From contig DATHSA010000081.1 in assembly GCA_035464675.1 (NCBI GenBank), positions 44,350 through 108,349 of the forward strand: a stretch of 64,000 bases of DNA. The letters are read 5' to 3'. The stretch comes from JAUYIV01 sp035464675 (GTDB taxonomy: Bacteria > Actinomycetota > Acidimicrobiia > Spongiisociales > UBA11373). This document shows, piece after piece, positions 26,032 to 33,818 of the stretch. A program made the translations under genes and the position numbers. Every line of letters begins with the position of its first letter. The first letter of the stretch is position 1. Under the pieces are notes generated by a model, which was not told the origin of the DNA, ran no database searches, and saw only the letters and a list, made by a program, of their open reading frames with translations.

Positions 26032-26700
26032 TCAGGCGGCCTCGATCTCCTCGTCCGTGAGCCTGCGGAAGGCGCGTCGGCCCAGGCTGCGGTCGAGGAC
26101 TGCCGCCTCCCATCCCGTGACGCCGTTCTCGGCGACGGCCGTGCAAGCGGCCTTCGCCCACCCGAGCGCATCGGCAAGAGAGCCACCCTCCGAGTACGAG
26201 GAGTCGAGATGCGCCACCAGGTCATCGGCGGAGCCGCCGATCGCAGAGAGGCGCGTCTCCTCGTAGAGGGTGCCGTCGTAGGTGACGCGGTAGATGTGGC
26301 TCTGTTCATCCGCGTCGCCGATTTCGACGACCATCACCTCCACCTCGAAGGGCTTCACATCCTGCGTGAAGACGTGTCCGAGGGTCTGGGCATAGGCATT
26401 CGCGAGGCTCTTGGCCGTGACATCGTCGCGGGAATACGCGTACCCGGTCAGGTCGGCGCGGCGGATGCCGCCGACTCTGAGCTGTTCGAACTCCGTGTAC
26501 TTCCCGACGCCGGCAAACGCGATGTGGTCGTAGATCTCCGAGATCTTCTGGAGGGTCCCGCTGGGGTTCTCGCCGAGCAACACGACCCCGTCGGCGAACT
26601 CCACGGCAACGATCGACTTGCCTCGGGCGATCCCCTTCCGCGCGTACTCTGCCCGGTCCTTCATCAGCTGCTCGGGCGGTACATAGAACGGGATGGTCAC
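26032..26700 (-). CDS. prcA: 20S proteasome alpha subunit
   Basis: Forms the outer rings of the proteasome that gate access to the chamber. The 222-residue protein begins MTIPFYVPPEQLMKDRAEY, with the alpha-type N-terminal helix and gating segment, then the Ntn-hydrolase fold (GIARGKSIVAVEFADGVVLL). It lacks the catalytic N-terminal Thr, as expected. The ATG overlaps the prcB stop by 4 bp. It is the last gene of arc-dop-pup-prcB-prcA. Confidence 0.96.
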   Translation of the reverse strand: MTIPFYVPPEQLMKDRAEYARKGIARGKSIVAVEFADGVVLLGENPSGTLQKISEIYDHIAFAGVGKYTEFEQLRVGGIRRADLTGYAYSRDDVTAKSLANAYAQTLGHVFTQDVKPFEVEVMVVEIGDADEQSHIYRVTYDGTLYEETRLSAIGGSADDLVAHLDSSYSEGGSLADALGWAKAACTAVAENGVTGWEAAVLDRSLGRRAFRRLTDEEIEAA

Positions 26701-27479
26701 GGGGCCTCCACCACGTCCCGGGCGGTCTCGGCAACCTGCTCCTCAGGGAGCTCTGAATAGCCCTCCGATGAGACGGTGACGATGTTCGGGTAGATGCCGC
26801 GCTTGAGGTCCGGGCCGCCGGTCGCGGTGTCGTCCTCGGCGACGGCCACCAGTGCCTCGACGGCGAGCTTCAGCGCGGCCTCCTGGGTCATCCCGTCCGT
26901 GAATTTGGTGCGCAGGTAGAGACGGGCGTCGCGGCCTCCGGACCCGGTGGCGGCGTAGTCCATCTCCTCGTACGAGCCTCCGACGACGTCGTAGGAGTAG
27001 AGGCGACCCTGCTCCTCCTGCTCGTCGTAGCCGCAGAAGAGCGGGATGACGACGAGGCCCTGGAACGCCATGGGAAGGTGGCGGCGCACCATCGAGGCGA
27101 GATGATTGGCTTTTCCCTGAAGGCTGAGGCGCCGCCCCTCGATCTTCTCGTAGTGCTCCAACTCGGTCTGGAAGAGGCGGACCAGCTCGATGGCGATTCC
27201 CGCCGTCCCCGAGATCGCCACTGCCGAGTGGGAGTCCGCCGCGTAGACCTTCTGGATTCGACGATGGGCCACGTAGTTGCCCGCGGTGGCTCGTCGATCT
27301 CCAGCCATGAGGACGCCGTGGGCGTACCGGAAGGCCAGGACGGTGGTGCCTTCGGGTGCCTCGATCTCTCCGTTCGCCTCCCAGCGCGGGTCGAGATCAC
27401 GGACGCGGAGCAGCGCAGAGAACGAGTTGGCCGGCGTCCCCGCTTCGAGGACCAGGCCGTCGTCGCTCGGCTGGGTCAC
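26697..27479 (-). CDS. prcB: 20S proteasome beta subunit
   Basis: Catalytic subunit of the proteasome, 260 residues. A propeptide of 44 residues precedes the nucleophile, with cleavage expected at Gly44/Thr45 in APEGTTVLAFRY. Lys and Asp positions of the Ntn fold (AGDRRATAGN) and the ATGSGGRDA block are present. The GTG start at 27479 overlaps the pup stop as GTGA, and the 3' end overlaps prcA by 4 bp, fitting balanced expression of the two subunits. Confidence 0.96.
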   Translation of the reverse strand: MTQPSDDGLVLEAGTPANSFSALLRVRDLDPRWEANGEIEAPEGTTVLAFRYAHGVLMAGDRRATAGNYVAHRRIQKVYAADSHSAVAISGTAGIAIELVRLFQTELEHYEKIEGRRLSLQGKANHLASMVRRHLPMAFQGLVVIPLFCGYDEQEEQGRLYSYDVVGGSYEEMDYAATGSGGRDARLYLRTKFTDGMTQEAALKLAVEALVAVAEDDTATGGPDLKRGIYPNIVTVSSEGYSELPEEQVAETARDVVEAP

Positions 27480-27670
27480 TGGCCGCCCTTCTGGACGTAG
27501 TTCTTGACGAACTCCTCGGCGTTCTCCTCGAGGACGGAGTCGATCTCGTCGAGAAGATCGTCGATCTTGTCGGTCAGCTCGTCACCGACCTCGGTCGCAA
27601 CGTCCTGATCCTCGTCGACCTCACGGTCGGAGTCGTCACGACGGGTCTTCTTCCGTTCCTGATCGGCCAT
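27476..27670 (-). CDS. pup: prokaryotic ubiquitin-like protein Pup
   Basis: 64 residues: a charged, disordered N-terminal half and a helix (DDLLDEIDSVLEENAEEFV) that binds the Arc coiled coil, ending in KNYVQKGGQ. The terminal Gln must be deamidated to Glu by Dop before PafA can use it. The start is the ATG at 27670 (MADQERKKTRR); an earlier in-frame Met would lie deeper inside dop. It overlaps dop by 35 bp and prcB by 4 bp. Confidence 0.97.
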   Translation of the reverse strand: MADQERKKTRRDDSDREVDEDQDVATEVGDELTDKIDDLLDEIDSVLEENAEEFVKNYVQKGGQ

Positions 27671-29150
27671 CTTCACCTCCGAGTGCCCGGACGAGATCGG
27701 CGGGGGTGGGTGATCCATCGAGGAGGTCGGCCACCCGGTCCTTGTCCCCGCGCAGGGGCTCCATCATAGGCACCCGTTTCAGGGCCTCCTCCCCCACGTC
27801 GAATATGAGGGAGTCCCAGTTCGCGGCGACGATCGCGTCGCCGAATCGCTCGACACACGACCCCCGGAAGTACGCCCTGGTTCGCTCCGGCGGAGCGACG
27901 GCAGCATGGTCGACCTCGTCGTCTGTGAAGAGACGCTGCATCCGGCCCGCCGACACCAGCCGGTGATACAGGCCACGGCTGCGATCGACGTCGTGATACT
28001 GCAGGTCGAGGAGCCGGAGCTTGGGGGCGTTCCACGGGAGTCCGTCGCGACCCCGGTATCCCTCGAGCAGCGCCAGCTTGGCGGTCCAGTCCAGGCGATC
28101 GGCGGTCGACAACGGCTCGCGTTCCAGGTCGGTGAGCACCTGCTCCCAGGTCTCGAGAACCAGGCGGCCAGTGTCGTCCACCCCGTGGACCTCGGCGTAC
28201 TTCGACACCCAGTCGAGGTAGTGCCACTGGAGCTCCAGGGCGGTCGCGTGTGACCCGTCGCCGAGTTCGACGGTTGCCTGGAGTGTCGGATCATGGCTCA
28301 CCCGCCAGACCGAGTCGACGGGATGGGCGAGTTCGATCGGATCCCCGAGGGCGCCTGCCTCTATCGCCGACAGCAGCAGCGCCGTCGTGCCGACCTTGAG
28401 GAACGTCTGGGTCTCGCTGAGGTTGGCGTCTCCGATGATGACGTGGAGCCGGCGGTAGAGACCAGCATCGGCGTGGGGCTCGTCCCGGGTGTTGACGATG
28501 GGACGCTTGAGGGTGGTCTCGAGGCCGACCTCCTCCTCGAAGAAGTCGGCTCGCTGGGTGATCTGATAGTCGACGGCAGGGCGGCCGTTCTCGCTGCCGA
28601 CCTTCCCCGATCCAGTGAAGATCTGGCGAGACACGAAGAATGGGATCAGGTGCCGTACCAGCTCGCCGAACGGCAGCCTGCGATCGACCAGGTAGTTCTC
28701 GTGGGCCCCATAGGAGTTGCCCTTGCCGTCGCTGTTGTTCTTGTGGATGTGGAGCCGCTGACCTTCGAGAAGGGAGCGTGAGGCGCTGCGGGCAGCCCGC
28801 TCCAACACGAACTCGCCGGCCTTGTCATAGAGCGCCGCCTCCAACGGGTCGTAGCACTCCGGCGTCGAGTATTCCGGGTGCGCATGGTCGACGTAGAGGC
28901 GGGCACCGTTGGTGAGCACCACGTTGACCAGGCCCGTCTCGAAATCCGCGGTCGGTGGCGGCTCGTAGCCGAAGCCCCGGGCGTCGCGACCGGGCGACTC
29001 CTCCTCGTACGACCACTGGATCCGTGTCGATGTGCCGGCGTAGGAGTTGATGACGAGGCTCGAAGCCACGACCGGGTTGAAGTCGGGGTGATTGCTGATC
29101 GTGATTCCGAACTCGGTCTCCGTACCGACGACCTTGTGGATCTCGCTCAC
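27636..29150 (-). CDS. dop: Pup deamidase/depupylase Dop
   Basis: Deamidates Pup and removes it from substrates. The 504-residue protein shares the PafA fold: GTETEFGI, catalytic Asp88 in ARLYVDHAHPEYSTPEC, KNNSDGKGNSYGAHENYL and RDEPHADAG. It carries the Dop-specific loop at about 41-75 (with SPGRDARGFG) that PafA lacks. The GTG start at 29150 overlaps the arc stop (GTGA). Its 3' end continues 35 bp into pup, a longer overlap than at the other junctions of this operon. Confidence 0.96.
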   Translation of the reverse strand: MSEIHKVVGTETEFGITISNHPDFNPVVASSLVINSYAGTSTRIQWSYEEESPGRDARGFGYEPPPTADFETGLVNVVLTNGARLYVDHAHPEYSTPECYDPLEAALYDKAGEFVLERAARSASRSLLEGQRLHIHKNNSDGKGNSYGAHENYLVDRRLPFGELVRHLIPFFVSRQIFTGSGKVGSENGRPAVDYQITQRADFFEEEVGLETTLKRPIVNTRDEPHADAGLYRRLHVIIGDANLSETQTFLKVGTTALLLSAIEAGALGDPIELAHPVDSVWRVSHDPTLQATVELGDGSHATALELQWHYLDWVSKYAEVHGVDDTGRLVLETWEQVLTDLEREPLSTADRLDWTAKLALLEGYRGRDGLPWNAPKLRLLDLQYHDVDRSRGLYHRLVSAGRMQRLFTDDEVDHAAVAPPERTRAYFRGSCVERFGDAIVAANWDSLIFDVGEEALKRVPMMEPLRGDKDRVADLLDGSPTPADLVRALGGEDGRSGTEEDPS

Positions 29151-30862
29151 AGGTACTGGCCGGTGGTGATGGCCTCGATGCTGCGACTCTCGCCGTCACC
29201 CTCGATCAGGGTTCGGACGTACACGATCCTTTCGCCCTTCTTGCCCGAGATGCGGGCCCAGTCGTCCGGGTTCGTCGTGTTGGGCAGGTCCTCGTGCTCC
29301 CGGAACTCCTGCTTGATGGCGGCCAGGAGGTCGGCGGTGCGCACCCCGCGCTCCCCGGTCTCGATCTCGCGCTTGATCGCCTCCTTCTTGGCGCGGCGGA
29401 CGACGTTCTCGATCATCGCCCCGGAGGCGAAGTCCTTGAAGAAGAGGACCTCCTTGTCCCCATTGGCGTACGTCACCTCGAGGAACCGGTTGTGCTCCGA
29501 CGTCGAGTACATGTCGGTGACGACTTCTTCGATCATGGACTCGACCAGGGCGGATGCGTCCCCTCCGTGGCGTTCGACCTCGCCGACGTCCAGGGGGATG
29601 TCGGCGCCGAGATAGATGCGATAGACCTCCTTGGCGGCGTCCTGGTTGGGTCGCTCGATCTTGATCTTCACGTCGAGGCGGCCCGGGCGCAGGATGGCCG
29701 GGTCGATGAGGTCCTCGCGGTTGGATGCGCCGATCACGATCACGTTCTTGAGCGTCTCGACGCCGTCGAGCTCGGAGAGCAGCTGGGGAACGATCGTCGA
29801 CTCGACGTCCGAGGAGATCCCACTTCCCCGGGTGCGGAACAGTGAATCCATCTCGTCGAAGAAGACGATGACCGGCACACCCTCCTCCGACTTCTCCTTG
29901 GCGCGGGCGAAGATCAGCCGGATCTGGCGCTCGGTCTCACCGACGTACTTGTTGAGAAGCTCCGGGCCCTTGATGTTGAGGAAGTACGACCTCGAGTCCT
30001 CCTGGCCCGTCTTGGCCGCAACGGCCTTGGCCAGGGAGTTGGCGACGGCCTTGGCGATGAGGGTCTTCCCGCACCCGGGCGGGCCGTACAGGAGGACGCC
30101 TTTCGGCGCCGCGAGCCCGTACTCGTCGAAGAGCGCCTTGTGGACGTAGGGCAACTCGACGGCGTCGCGGATCGACTCGATCTGCTCGGTGAGTCCGCCG
30201 ATGTTGTCGTAGGAGACATCGGGAACCTCCTCCAGGACCAGTTCTTCGACCTCGGGGCGCACGAGTCGCTCATGGAGCAGGCCGGTCCTGGTGTCGAGGC
30301 GGACGTGGTCGCCGACTCGAATGAAGGTGTCGCTCATGGGACCGGCGAGTTCGACGACGCGCTCCTCGTCGGCGCGAGCCAGGACGATCACACGGCCGTC
30401 GCCGAGCACCTCCTTGACCGTGACGACCTCTCCGCCCTGCTCGAAGGCACGGACGTCGATGACGTTCATGGCCTCATTGAGGAGTACCTCCTGGCCGGGC
30501 TCCAGCTCTTTGACCTCGATCGTCGGCTCGACGTTGACCCGGAGCTTGCGGCCGCCGGTGAGGACGTCCAGGGTGCCGTCCGCGTTGACTCCCTGCACGA
30601 TTCCGAATGGATTGGGGGGCGCGGTGAGCTTCTCCACCTCGTCGCGGAGCACCGCCAGTTGCTCGCGGGTCTCCTCGAGGGCAACGGACAGCTTCTCGTT
30701 CTGCGACATGGCCTGATTGACCCGGCCCTTGGCCTCGAGGAGCCTTTCTTCGAGCACGCGAACGCGACGCGGGGCGTCCTGGAGGCGCCGGCGGAGGATG
30801 GCTATCTCCTCCTCCAGCATCTTGATGGTGCCTCGGAGCTCGTCGACCGTGGGGTCGCTCAT
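29147..30862 (-). CDS. arc: proteasomal ATPase Arc/Mpa
   Basis: Hexameric AAA ATPase that binds Pup, unfolds the conjugate and feeds it to PrcAB. The 571-residue protein has an N-terminal coiled coil (1-80), tandem OB folds (about 85-230), Walker A GPPGCGKT, Walker B VIVFFDEMDSLF and a C-terminal GQYL tail, the motif that docks into the proteasome alpha ring. The ATG at 30862 heads the arc-dop-pup-prcB-prcA operon. The 231-bp upstream gap shared with the divergent ferredoxin gene holds a candidate promoter and two hairpins. Confidence 0.97.
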   Translation of the reverse strand: MSDPTVDELRGTIKMLEEEIAILRRRLQDAPRRVRVLEERLLEAKGRVNQAMSQNEKLSVALEETREQLAVLRDEVEKLTAPPNPFGIVQGVNADGTLDVLTGGRKLRVNVEPTIEVKELEPGQEVLLNEAMNVIDVRAFEQGGEVVTVKEVLGDGRVIVLARADEERVVELAGPMSDTFIRVGDHVRLDTRTGLLHERLVRPEVEELVLEEVPDVSYDNIGGLTEQIESIRDAVELPYVHKALFDEYGLAAPKGVLLYGPPGCGKTLIAKAVANSLAKAVAAKTGQEDSRSYFLNIKGPELLNKYVGETERQIRLIFARAKEKSEEGVPVIVFFDEMDSLFRTRGSGISSDVESTIVPQLLSELDGVETLKNVIVIGASNREDLIDPAILRPGRLDVKIKIERPNQDAAKEVYRIYLGADIPLDVGEVERHGGDASALVESMIEEVVTDMYSTSEHNRFLEVTYANGDKEVLFFKDFASGAMIENVVRRAKKEAIKREIETGERGVRTADLLAAIKQEFREHEDLPNTTNPDDWARISGKKGERIVYVRTLIEGDGESRSIEAITTGQYL

Positions 30863-30878
30863 GGCTCTTCGTCTCCCC

Positions 30879-30943
30879 GGCCGGGATCACCCGGCCTCTG
30901 ACGACCTCGGACCGGGCGTACCCCGGTCCTTGCGCGGAGTATA
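30879..30943 (-). promoter_or_regulatory. candidate arc operon promoter and 5'-leader hairpins
   Basis: Reading on the minus strand, a TATACT hexamer (30938-30943) could be a -10 box; no good -35 is visible 16-18 nt upstream. Downstream of it lie two GC stems before the arc start: GGACCGGG paired with CCCGGTCC around a 5-nt loop (30909-30929), and GGCCGGG paired with CCCGGCC around a 4-nt loop (30879-30896). They could be leader structures of the proteasome operon. No T-run follows either stem. Confidence 0.4.
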
Positions 30944-31093
30944 CGACGGGTTGCCCGAGAGACGGTTGCACAGGGCAGAAGGTCGACGGCCGCACCCCTG
31001 CGCGCTCTGCGGGTCTGGCCTTCGCCTGCTGCGGTCTCCATCTGCCTTGGCTGGAGTACCATCCCGTGGTCGGCTGCCACGGAGCATCACATC

Positions 31094-31339
31094 ATGAAGG
31101 TTTGGATCGACCAGGATCTCTGCACAGGCGACGGCCTCTGCGAGGAGATCGCCCCGGACGTGTTCGTGCTGCTCGACGACGGCCTTGCGTACGTCCGCGA
31201 GGGCGAGAAGGTGTTCGCCGCCGCCAAGGGCAATCCCGAGGGCGCAGCGGGCGTGGCCGCGGTGCCGGCCGGCCAGGAAGAGATCACCATCGAGGCCGCC
31301 GAGGAGTGCCCCGGCGAGTGCATCTTCATCGAGCCGTAG
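31094..31339 (+). CDS. ferredoxin, probable [3Fe-4S] single-cluster type
   Basis: 81-residue electron carrier. Cys10 and Cys16 in CTGDGLCEEIAPDVF and Cys72 in CPGECIF match the ligands of short bacterial ferredoxins; the position of the usual middle cysteine is Asp13, which fits a [3Fe-4S] cluster. Cys76 is an extra cysteine. Such ferredoxins commonly serve cytochrome P450s, but none is encoded here. It is divergent from arc and convergent with trmI; repeat copy F lies just after it. The redox partner is unknown. Confidence 0.88.
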   Translation: MKVWIDQDLCTGDGLCEEIAPDVFVLLDDGLAYVREGEKVFAAAKGNPEGAAGVAAVPAGQEEITIEAAEECPGECIFIEP

Positions 31340-31342
31340 TTC

Positions 31343-31413
31343 CGTCGCCAGATACCCGACTCCGTCCGATGGTCGGGTCCGGTCGACGAGTGACGGGAGA
31401 CCCGCAACGGGTT
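31343..31413. repeat. intergenic heptamer repeat, copy F (degenerate)
   Basis: Contains ACCCGACTCCGTCCG on the left and GTGACGGGAGACCC plus GCAACGGGTT on the right, with GGTCCGGTCGACGAG in the centre. The units match the other copies, but pairing is poor. It lies between the convergent ferredoxin and trmI genes. Confidence 0.45.
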
Positions 31414-31425
31414 GGGGAGCAGTGA

Positions 31426-32229
31426 TCAGGCCGGATCGCGATCCAAACGCTCAACCGTGACATGGGCCACCGTGATGAAGCCGGTGTGCCCGACCATCTG
31501 GCTCATCGGACGCACCGACCGGCCGTCCACCTGCCACTCGCGCAGCATGATCTCGAACGACTCGACGCCCACGAAGCGCCGGCTGATCCGGAGCTCCTCG
31601 TGGAGCTTCTGCAGTTGGGGCACGGTGGGCAGATAGGTGCATAGGAGCCCGCCGGCTGCGAGGGCGTCTGCGGCGGGCTCGACGGCGGACCACGGCTCGG
31701 GGAGGTCGAGGAGGACCCGGTCCGGAGTGTGAGCCGGGAGCACGTCCTCGACGATTCCTTCTATCACGTCGAGGTTCCCCGGGATCTCGCCGAGGAACCG
31801 GGTGATGGTCTTCCGGGCGTGCTCGAGGTGGTCACTGCGACGGTCGACACTCACGACCCGGCCCTCGGGCCCGACGGCCCGCCACAGGGCCATGGTCAGG
31901 GCCCCCGATCCCGTGCCGGCCTCGACCACGGTGTGGCCCGGGGCGACGTCCGCCCAGTGGATAATCGGACCCAGGTCCTTGGGATACACCACCTGGGCGC
32001 CACGATCCATCTTCAGGACGTAGTCGGCGAGGCGAGGGCGCAGCGCAACGAGCCGCGCGCCGGCTTCGGTCCAGACCACGGTTCCGGCAGGCGAGCCGAT
32101 CAAGTCGTCATGTGCCACGGCCCCGGCATGGAACTGGAACGACCCCCCGGGACGGAGATCGATCAGATAGCGCCGGCCCCGATTGTCGACAAGGAGGCAG
32201 GGCTCGCCTTCGGTGAGTGGTCCTCTCAA
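31426..32229 (-). CDS. trmI: tRNA (adenine-58-N1)-methyltransferase TrmI
   Basis: Makes m1A58 in the tRNA T-loop. The 267-residue protein has the N-terminal barrel region (LVDNRGRRYLIDL), the KMDRGAQVVYPKD block, the SAM loop VVEAGTGSGALTMAL and the catalytic block VLLDLPEPW. A trmI next to the proteasome operon is conserved in Actinomycetota (Rv2118c). The start is TTG at 32229, overlapping the stop of the small membrane gene by 4 bp. It is convergent with the ferredoxin gene. Confidence 0.94.
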   Translation of the reverse strand: MRGPLTEGEPCLLVDNRGRRYLIDLRPGGSFQFHAGAVAHDDLIGSPAGTVVWTEAGARLVALRPRLADYVLKMDRGAQVVYPKDLGPIIHWADVAPGHTVVEAGTGSGALTMALWRAVGPEGRVVSVDRRSDHLEHARKTITRFLGEIPGNLDVIEGIVEDVLPAHTPDRVLLDLPEPWSAVEPAADALAAGGLLCTYLPTVPQLQKLHEELRISRRFVGVESFEIMLREWQVDGRSVRPMSQMVGHTGFITVAHVTVERLDRDPA

Positions 32230-32330
32230 TTGCCCAGCAGAGCCAGGAAGGGCAGGACGAGGGCGAGCACCATCGCAGCCGACACCACGATGACCATCAC
32301 CTTCACCATGCGGTCGCGGTTGCGAAACAT
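32226..32330 (-). CDS. small single-pass membrane protein
   Basis: 34 residues: a basic N-terminus (MFRNRDRMVK) and one hydrophobic helix (VMVIVVSAAMVLALVLPFLA). Too short for a firm family call; tiny proteins of this shape occur next to housekeeping genes in many Gram-positives. Its stop overlaps the trmI start (TTGA), which suggests that translation of trmI is coupled to it and that it is a real gene. The open frame upstream of 32330 crosses a palindrome and is not coding. Confidence 0.6.
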   Translation of the reverse strand: MFRNRDRMVKVMVIVVSAAMVLALVLPFLALLGN

Positions 32331-32384
32331 GGGTCGGACTCTAGGTCCCCGTCCACCAACGAAGGCCATCCGCGGGGCCGCTCT

Positions 32385-32417
32385 CTGACAGGCGCCCGAG
32401 ACACGGGAGCCTGTCAG
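32385..32417. promoter_or_regulatory. 33-bp operator-like palindrome in a divergent gap
   Basis: CTGACAGGC (32385-32393) and GCCTGTCAG (32409-32417) are perfect 9-bp arms, with an inner CCCG/CGGG pairing and a 5-nt loop. It lies between the divergent small-membrane-protein/trmI genes and the small membrane gene at 32473. The position fits a shared operator or a leader hairpin better than a terminator. Confidence 0.45.
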
Positions 32418-32472
32418 ATCGCAGCCATGTTCGTCCGCAGTCGATTCCGTGCCACTGCGATACCCTTGCGCG

Positions 32473-32691
32473 ATGGACATCCTGGGCTCCGGGCTTCGAC
32501 GCATGCTCGGGGCAATTCGCGAGCAGAACATCCCCCTCGTATTCATGGGTGCGGCGCTCGTCGCCATCGGATTGGCCAGACGGCTCGATCCCCCCGGCGA
32601 CGAGTTGGTCTATTCGAAGAGACTGAAGCCCGGGGAGTCCATCCGGGTCGTCGCCCGTCGCCCGTCACCCGACGCCCGAAACTCCGACTGA
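32473..32691 (+). CDS. small membrane protein
   Basis: 72 residues beginning MDILGSGLRRMLGAIREQ, with one hydrophobic segment (IPLVFMGAALVAIGLA) and a basic tail. I do not recognise a domain. The last dozen codons (VVARRPSPDARNSD) are written by the left arm of heptamer repeat G, so its original end may have been changed by the repeat. The ATG at 32473 is used; an upstream Met at 32449 would add an unlikely extension. Confidence 0.5.
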   Translation: MDILGSGLRRMLGAIREQNIPLVFMGAALVAIGLARRLDPPGDELVYSKRLKPGESIRVVARRPSPDARNSD

Positions 32692-32772
32692 TGGGTGGGG
32701 GAACCCCCGAGAGCAGGTCGACGCGGTCGAAACGGAGCCGAGACGGGAGACGGGCGACCGGAGTCGGGTGAC
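32648..32772. repeat. intergenic heptamer palindrome, copy G
   Basis: The left arm (32648-32678) is GTCGTCGCCCGTCGCCCGTC plus ACCCGACGCCCG. The right arm (from about 32739) is GAGACGGGAGACGGGCGACC and GAGTCGGGTGAC. The spacer contains TCGACGCGGTCG (32718-32729), the reverse complement of the core seen in copy D. It lies between convergent genes and overlaps the 3' end of the one at 32473-32691. Confidence 0.78.
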
Positions 32773-32775
32773 CCT

Positions 32776-32970
32776 CTACGTCCGGTAGACCTCGATGCGG
32801 GCCCCACCCTTCTTGCCCTTGCGGCGCCCGATCAGGTAGACGACGAACAACACCACCACCACTCCGACTGCCGCAAGGACCCCGGCATTGCGGGCACCCT
32901 GGGTCGTCTCGTCGATGGCCCCCTGGATCTCACGCAGCTTGGCTTCGAGATCGGCTTTCTGAACACTCAT
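32776..32970 (-). CDS. small coiled-coil membrane protein
   Basis: 64 residues: an N-terminal helix with heptad character (MSVQKADLEAKLREIQGAI), one membrane helix (AGVLAAVGVVVVLFVVYLIG) and a basic end with RRKGKKGG. Function unknown. It overlaps the holin-X-like gene by 4 bp (ATGA), and the pair may work together at the membrane. Confidence 0.65.
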   Translation of the reverse strand: MSVQKADLEAKLREIQGAIDETTQGARNAGVLAAVGVVVVLFVVYLIGRRKGKKGGARIEVYRT

Positions 32971-33260
32971 CGGGTTGCCCTCCACATCACGAGGCCGGTC
33001 ACGGCCAGCAGGGCCAGCGATGCCGCCATGTAGCCGAGACCACTCCAGATCATGCCGTCCGGCATGACCGAGACGACCAGGCGCATGCCGCTCACGGCCA
33101 GGAACAGGCCGGCGAGGACGAAAAGGATCGACGCGGCGAAGCTCATCCCGGCGAGGCGGCCCAGTGCCTTTGCACGCTCGATCGTGTGTTCGCGCAGGTA
33201 CTGCTTGGCGAGCGCGAAGAACTCTCCGATCAGATCGGGCAGTTCACGCGGTGATGCCAT
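32967..33260 (-). CDS. holin-X/phage-holin-3_6-like membrane protein
   Basis: 97 residues with two hydrophobic segments (AASILFVLAGLFLAVSGMRL and GLGYMAASLALLAVTGLVMW) after an amphipathic N-terminal helix (LIGEFFALAKQYLREH). This is the architecture of the actinobacterial 'putative holin-X' family, which is chromosomal and not tied to phage. Role unknown. It follows the LON-domain gene with no gap. Confidence 0.7.
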   Translation of the reverse strand: MASPRELPDLIGEFFALAKQYLREHTIERAKALGRLAGMSFAASILFVLAGLFLAVSGMRLVVSVMPDGMIWSGLGYMAASLALLAVTGLVMWRATR

Positions 33261-33818
33261 CTACTCGCTCCTTCCGAGCACCGCCTGCAGCAATGCGGTC
33301 TCCCGCCGCAGGACCTGGATCTCGCGTTCGAGTCGTTCGCCGGCGTTCCCGGCCTCGAAGATTTCCTGCACCTCGGGCCACGAGATCTCCAGGTCCGAGG
33401 CTACCTGATGCGACGCGGTCACCGGATTCGGGTCGAGTGTGATGTGAACGTCGCCTCCGAGCCCGGCTTCGGCACGCGCCGCCATATAGGTTCGCAGTGC
33501 GACCTGTGCGCGCGACACGACGTCACCGGTGGCGGCCGTCGGGTCCCCATCCACGGGACTCACCATCGCGTCCTCATCCCTCGGGCGCACCGTGACCAGC
33601 GACTCTCCGACGAGGTCGAGCACCAAGTCGTCCCCGCGCCGGCCGACCCCGTGCACCCGCGACGCGGTGCCCACGTCGCCGATGGTCCCATCCGGGAGCT
33701 GGAGGACGACGACGACGCGGGCGCCGACGCCGAGATCGTCACGCTGGGTTCGCACTGCGTGCCTTGTCCCCGGGATCAGCGCCCGGCCGAACCGCAGCAG
33801 CGGAAGGTGCTCGCTCAT
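33261..33818 (-). CDS. LON substrate-binding-domain protein without protease
   Basis: 185 residues resembling the N-terminal domain of Lon: MSEHLPLLRFGRALIPGTRH at the start and ISWPEVQEIFEAGNAGERLE with a following helix like the Lon helical region. No AAA or Ser-Lys protease domain follows. Stand-alone LON-domain proteins exist in many bacteria and have no settled role. It overlaps ppa by 4 bp. Confidence 0.7.
   Translation of the reverse strand: MSEHLPLLRFGRALIPGTRHAVRTQRDDLGVGARVVVVLQLPDGTIGDVGTASRVHGVGRRGDDLVLDLVGESLVTVRPRDEDAMVSPVDGDPTAATGDVVSRAQVALRTYMAARAEAGLGGDVHITLDPNPVTASHQVASDLEISWPEVQEIFEAGNAGERLEREIQVLRRETALLQAVLGRSE

Noticed and set aside
32967..33260. Holin-like gene as sign of a prophage
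   Set aside because: The family is chromosomal in Actinomycetota, and no capsid, terminase, lysin or phage integrase gene is nearby.
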